The notes under the pieces: model-generated
Seen by the model: the letters and a program-made list of their open reading frames with translations, nothing else
Told to the model about the DNA's origin: nothing
The model's database searches: none
Source: SIG450 sp045658425
GTDB lineage: Bacteria; Bacillota; Clostridia; UMGS1840; HGM11507
DNA length: 45,353 nt
Assembly (NCBI GenBank): GCA_045658425.1
Contig: JAZOVB010000194.1
Coordinates: 1-45,353 of the forward strand
Direction of reading: 5' to 3'
Translations under genes and position numbers: made by a program
In this document: piece after piece, positions 44,718-45,353 of the stretch
How positions within the stretch are numbered: position 1 is the first letter of the stretch
Layout of the letters: each line of letters begins with the position of its first letter

Positions 44718-45353
44718 ATGGAAAACAGAATTGAGCATAGGAATAAAAATAAATATAAGATTGATTATGTGACATTTGTTAAAGTTATAAGAAATGAAAA
44801 TTTTACTTTTATAAGGAAGCAAGGCAAACCGCGTCATTCAATTATTTTTGTTGAAAACGGAGAAATTGAATACACATTTTTAAAAGATAATAAGACAATA
44901 ACTTTTGAAAGTGAAAGTATTATATTTATTCCCAAAAGATATCCTTATATAGCAAGGTATACCAAAAACTGCACTGTTAATAAGGTTATCACTTTTTCCG
45001 TTGATTCAGATAATATACATTCACTTTTTCGAAATCCTATATATACAAAAAACTCAGATATATCTCATATTATGAAATCAATAAATGCTGATAACAGTAA
45101 CAGTACGTTTTATCTGACAGCCAAAATATATGAAATACTTTACCATCTTAACAAAAAAGAAGCACATAATTTGAAAAAATTCAAAAAAATCATTCCTGCA
45201 GTAGATGAAATCAAAAAGAACTATTTTGAGAATAAAAAAATTTCCTACTATTCAAATCTCTCAAATATGAGCGAATCGAATTTCAGGAAATTATTTAAAG
45301 AATATACAGGTAAATGCTTTATTGAATACCGCAATATCGTGCGTATAAACGAA
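44718..45353 (+). CDS. AraC-family transcriptional regulator, truncated by the window
   Basis: 212 codons are open to the end of the window. The N-terminal cupin-like sensing domain covers about residues 20-110 (SIIFVENGEIEYTF, IIFIPKRYPYIARY). The first HTH is at about 175-200 (ISYYSNLSNMSESNFRKLF), followed by KEYTGKCFIEYRNIVRINE, so the second HTH lies beyond the window. ATG 44718 has AAGGAG about 8 bases upstream. It is divergent from uxaC and the likely regulator of the hexuronate operon. Confidence 0.85.
   Translation, partial: MENRIEHRNKNKYKIDYVTFVKVIRNENFTFIRKQGKPRHSIIFVENGEIEYTFLKDNKTITFESESIIFIPKRYPYIARYTKNCTVNKVITFSVDSDNIHSLFRNPIYTKNSDISHIMKSINADNSNSTFYLTAKIYEILYHLNKKEAHNLKKFKKIIPAVDEIKKNYFENKKISYYSNLSNMSESNFRKLFKEYTGKCFIEYRNIVRINE

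Overview
This is an AT-rich window from a low-GC Clostridia-type Bacillota genome. The evidence is the strong AGGAGG-type ribosome binding sites, S-layer homology (SLH) domains, copper-amine-oxidase-N 'stalk' domains, an LplA/YtcQ-type lipoprotein binding protein, and Gram-positive-style hexuronate genes (uxaC, an SDR oxidoreductase, uxuA). No RNA genes or CRISPR arrays were seen. A species cannot be named from the sequence.

Region 1 (about 1-7400) is an accessory, defence-like island. A minus-strand operon carries a B12-binding-type radical SAM enzyme, an HD phosphohydrolase and a DNA methyltransferase that is cut by the window edge. Next is a two-gene cassette of an XRE helix-turn-helix fused to a DUF3990 ADP-ribosyltransferase-like domain plus a small partner, with a palindromic operator inside a near-perfect promoter. 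Divergent from it is a pentapeptide-type beta-helix protein with a channel-like membrane domain. A DUF6076 zinc-ribbon protein follows.

Region 2 (about 7500-9950) looks like a decayed mobilizable element. It has an excisionase-like HTH protein, a small unknown protein, a Rep-like HTH protein, a 970-bp non-coding stretch with five spaced copies of a degenerate motif, a GC-richer oriT-like patch and a MobC-like protein. No relaxase or integrase is visible. A 63-bp in-frame fragment of an AraC gene sits at its right side.

Region 3 (about 10000-45353) is a large carbohydrate-utilization locus, almost all on the minus strand. An AraC regulator faces a GH27 alpha-galactosidase-like gene. After an isolated DUF4838 gene comes a five-gene operon. 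It begins with an unusual fusion of a complete DUF4838 domain to an AraC regulator, followed by two SLH/S-layer-type proteins, a 1587-residue secreted heparinase II/III-like protein and a sugar-binding lipoprotein. Upstream lies a second unit: a 48-residue peptide, a secreted GLUG-repeat protein, a second heparinase II/III-like protein and an AraC regulator. Then come a separately transcribed GH20-like gene and a tightly coupled operon uxaC - SDR - uxuA - GH39-like - RraA-like. A divergent, truncated AraC gene closes the window.

Taken together, the locus suggests that a uronate-containing polysaccharide is cleaved outside the cell by lyase-like enzymes held near the S-layer. Oligosaccharides would be captured by the lipoprotein, trimmed in the cytoplasm by GH20, GH39, GH27 and DUF4838 proteins, and the freed hexuronate would be converted by UxaC, the SDR and UxuA to 2-keto-3-deoxygluconate. 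The substrate is an inference. No permease, KDG kinase, KDPG aldolase, sulfatase or GH88 gene is present here.
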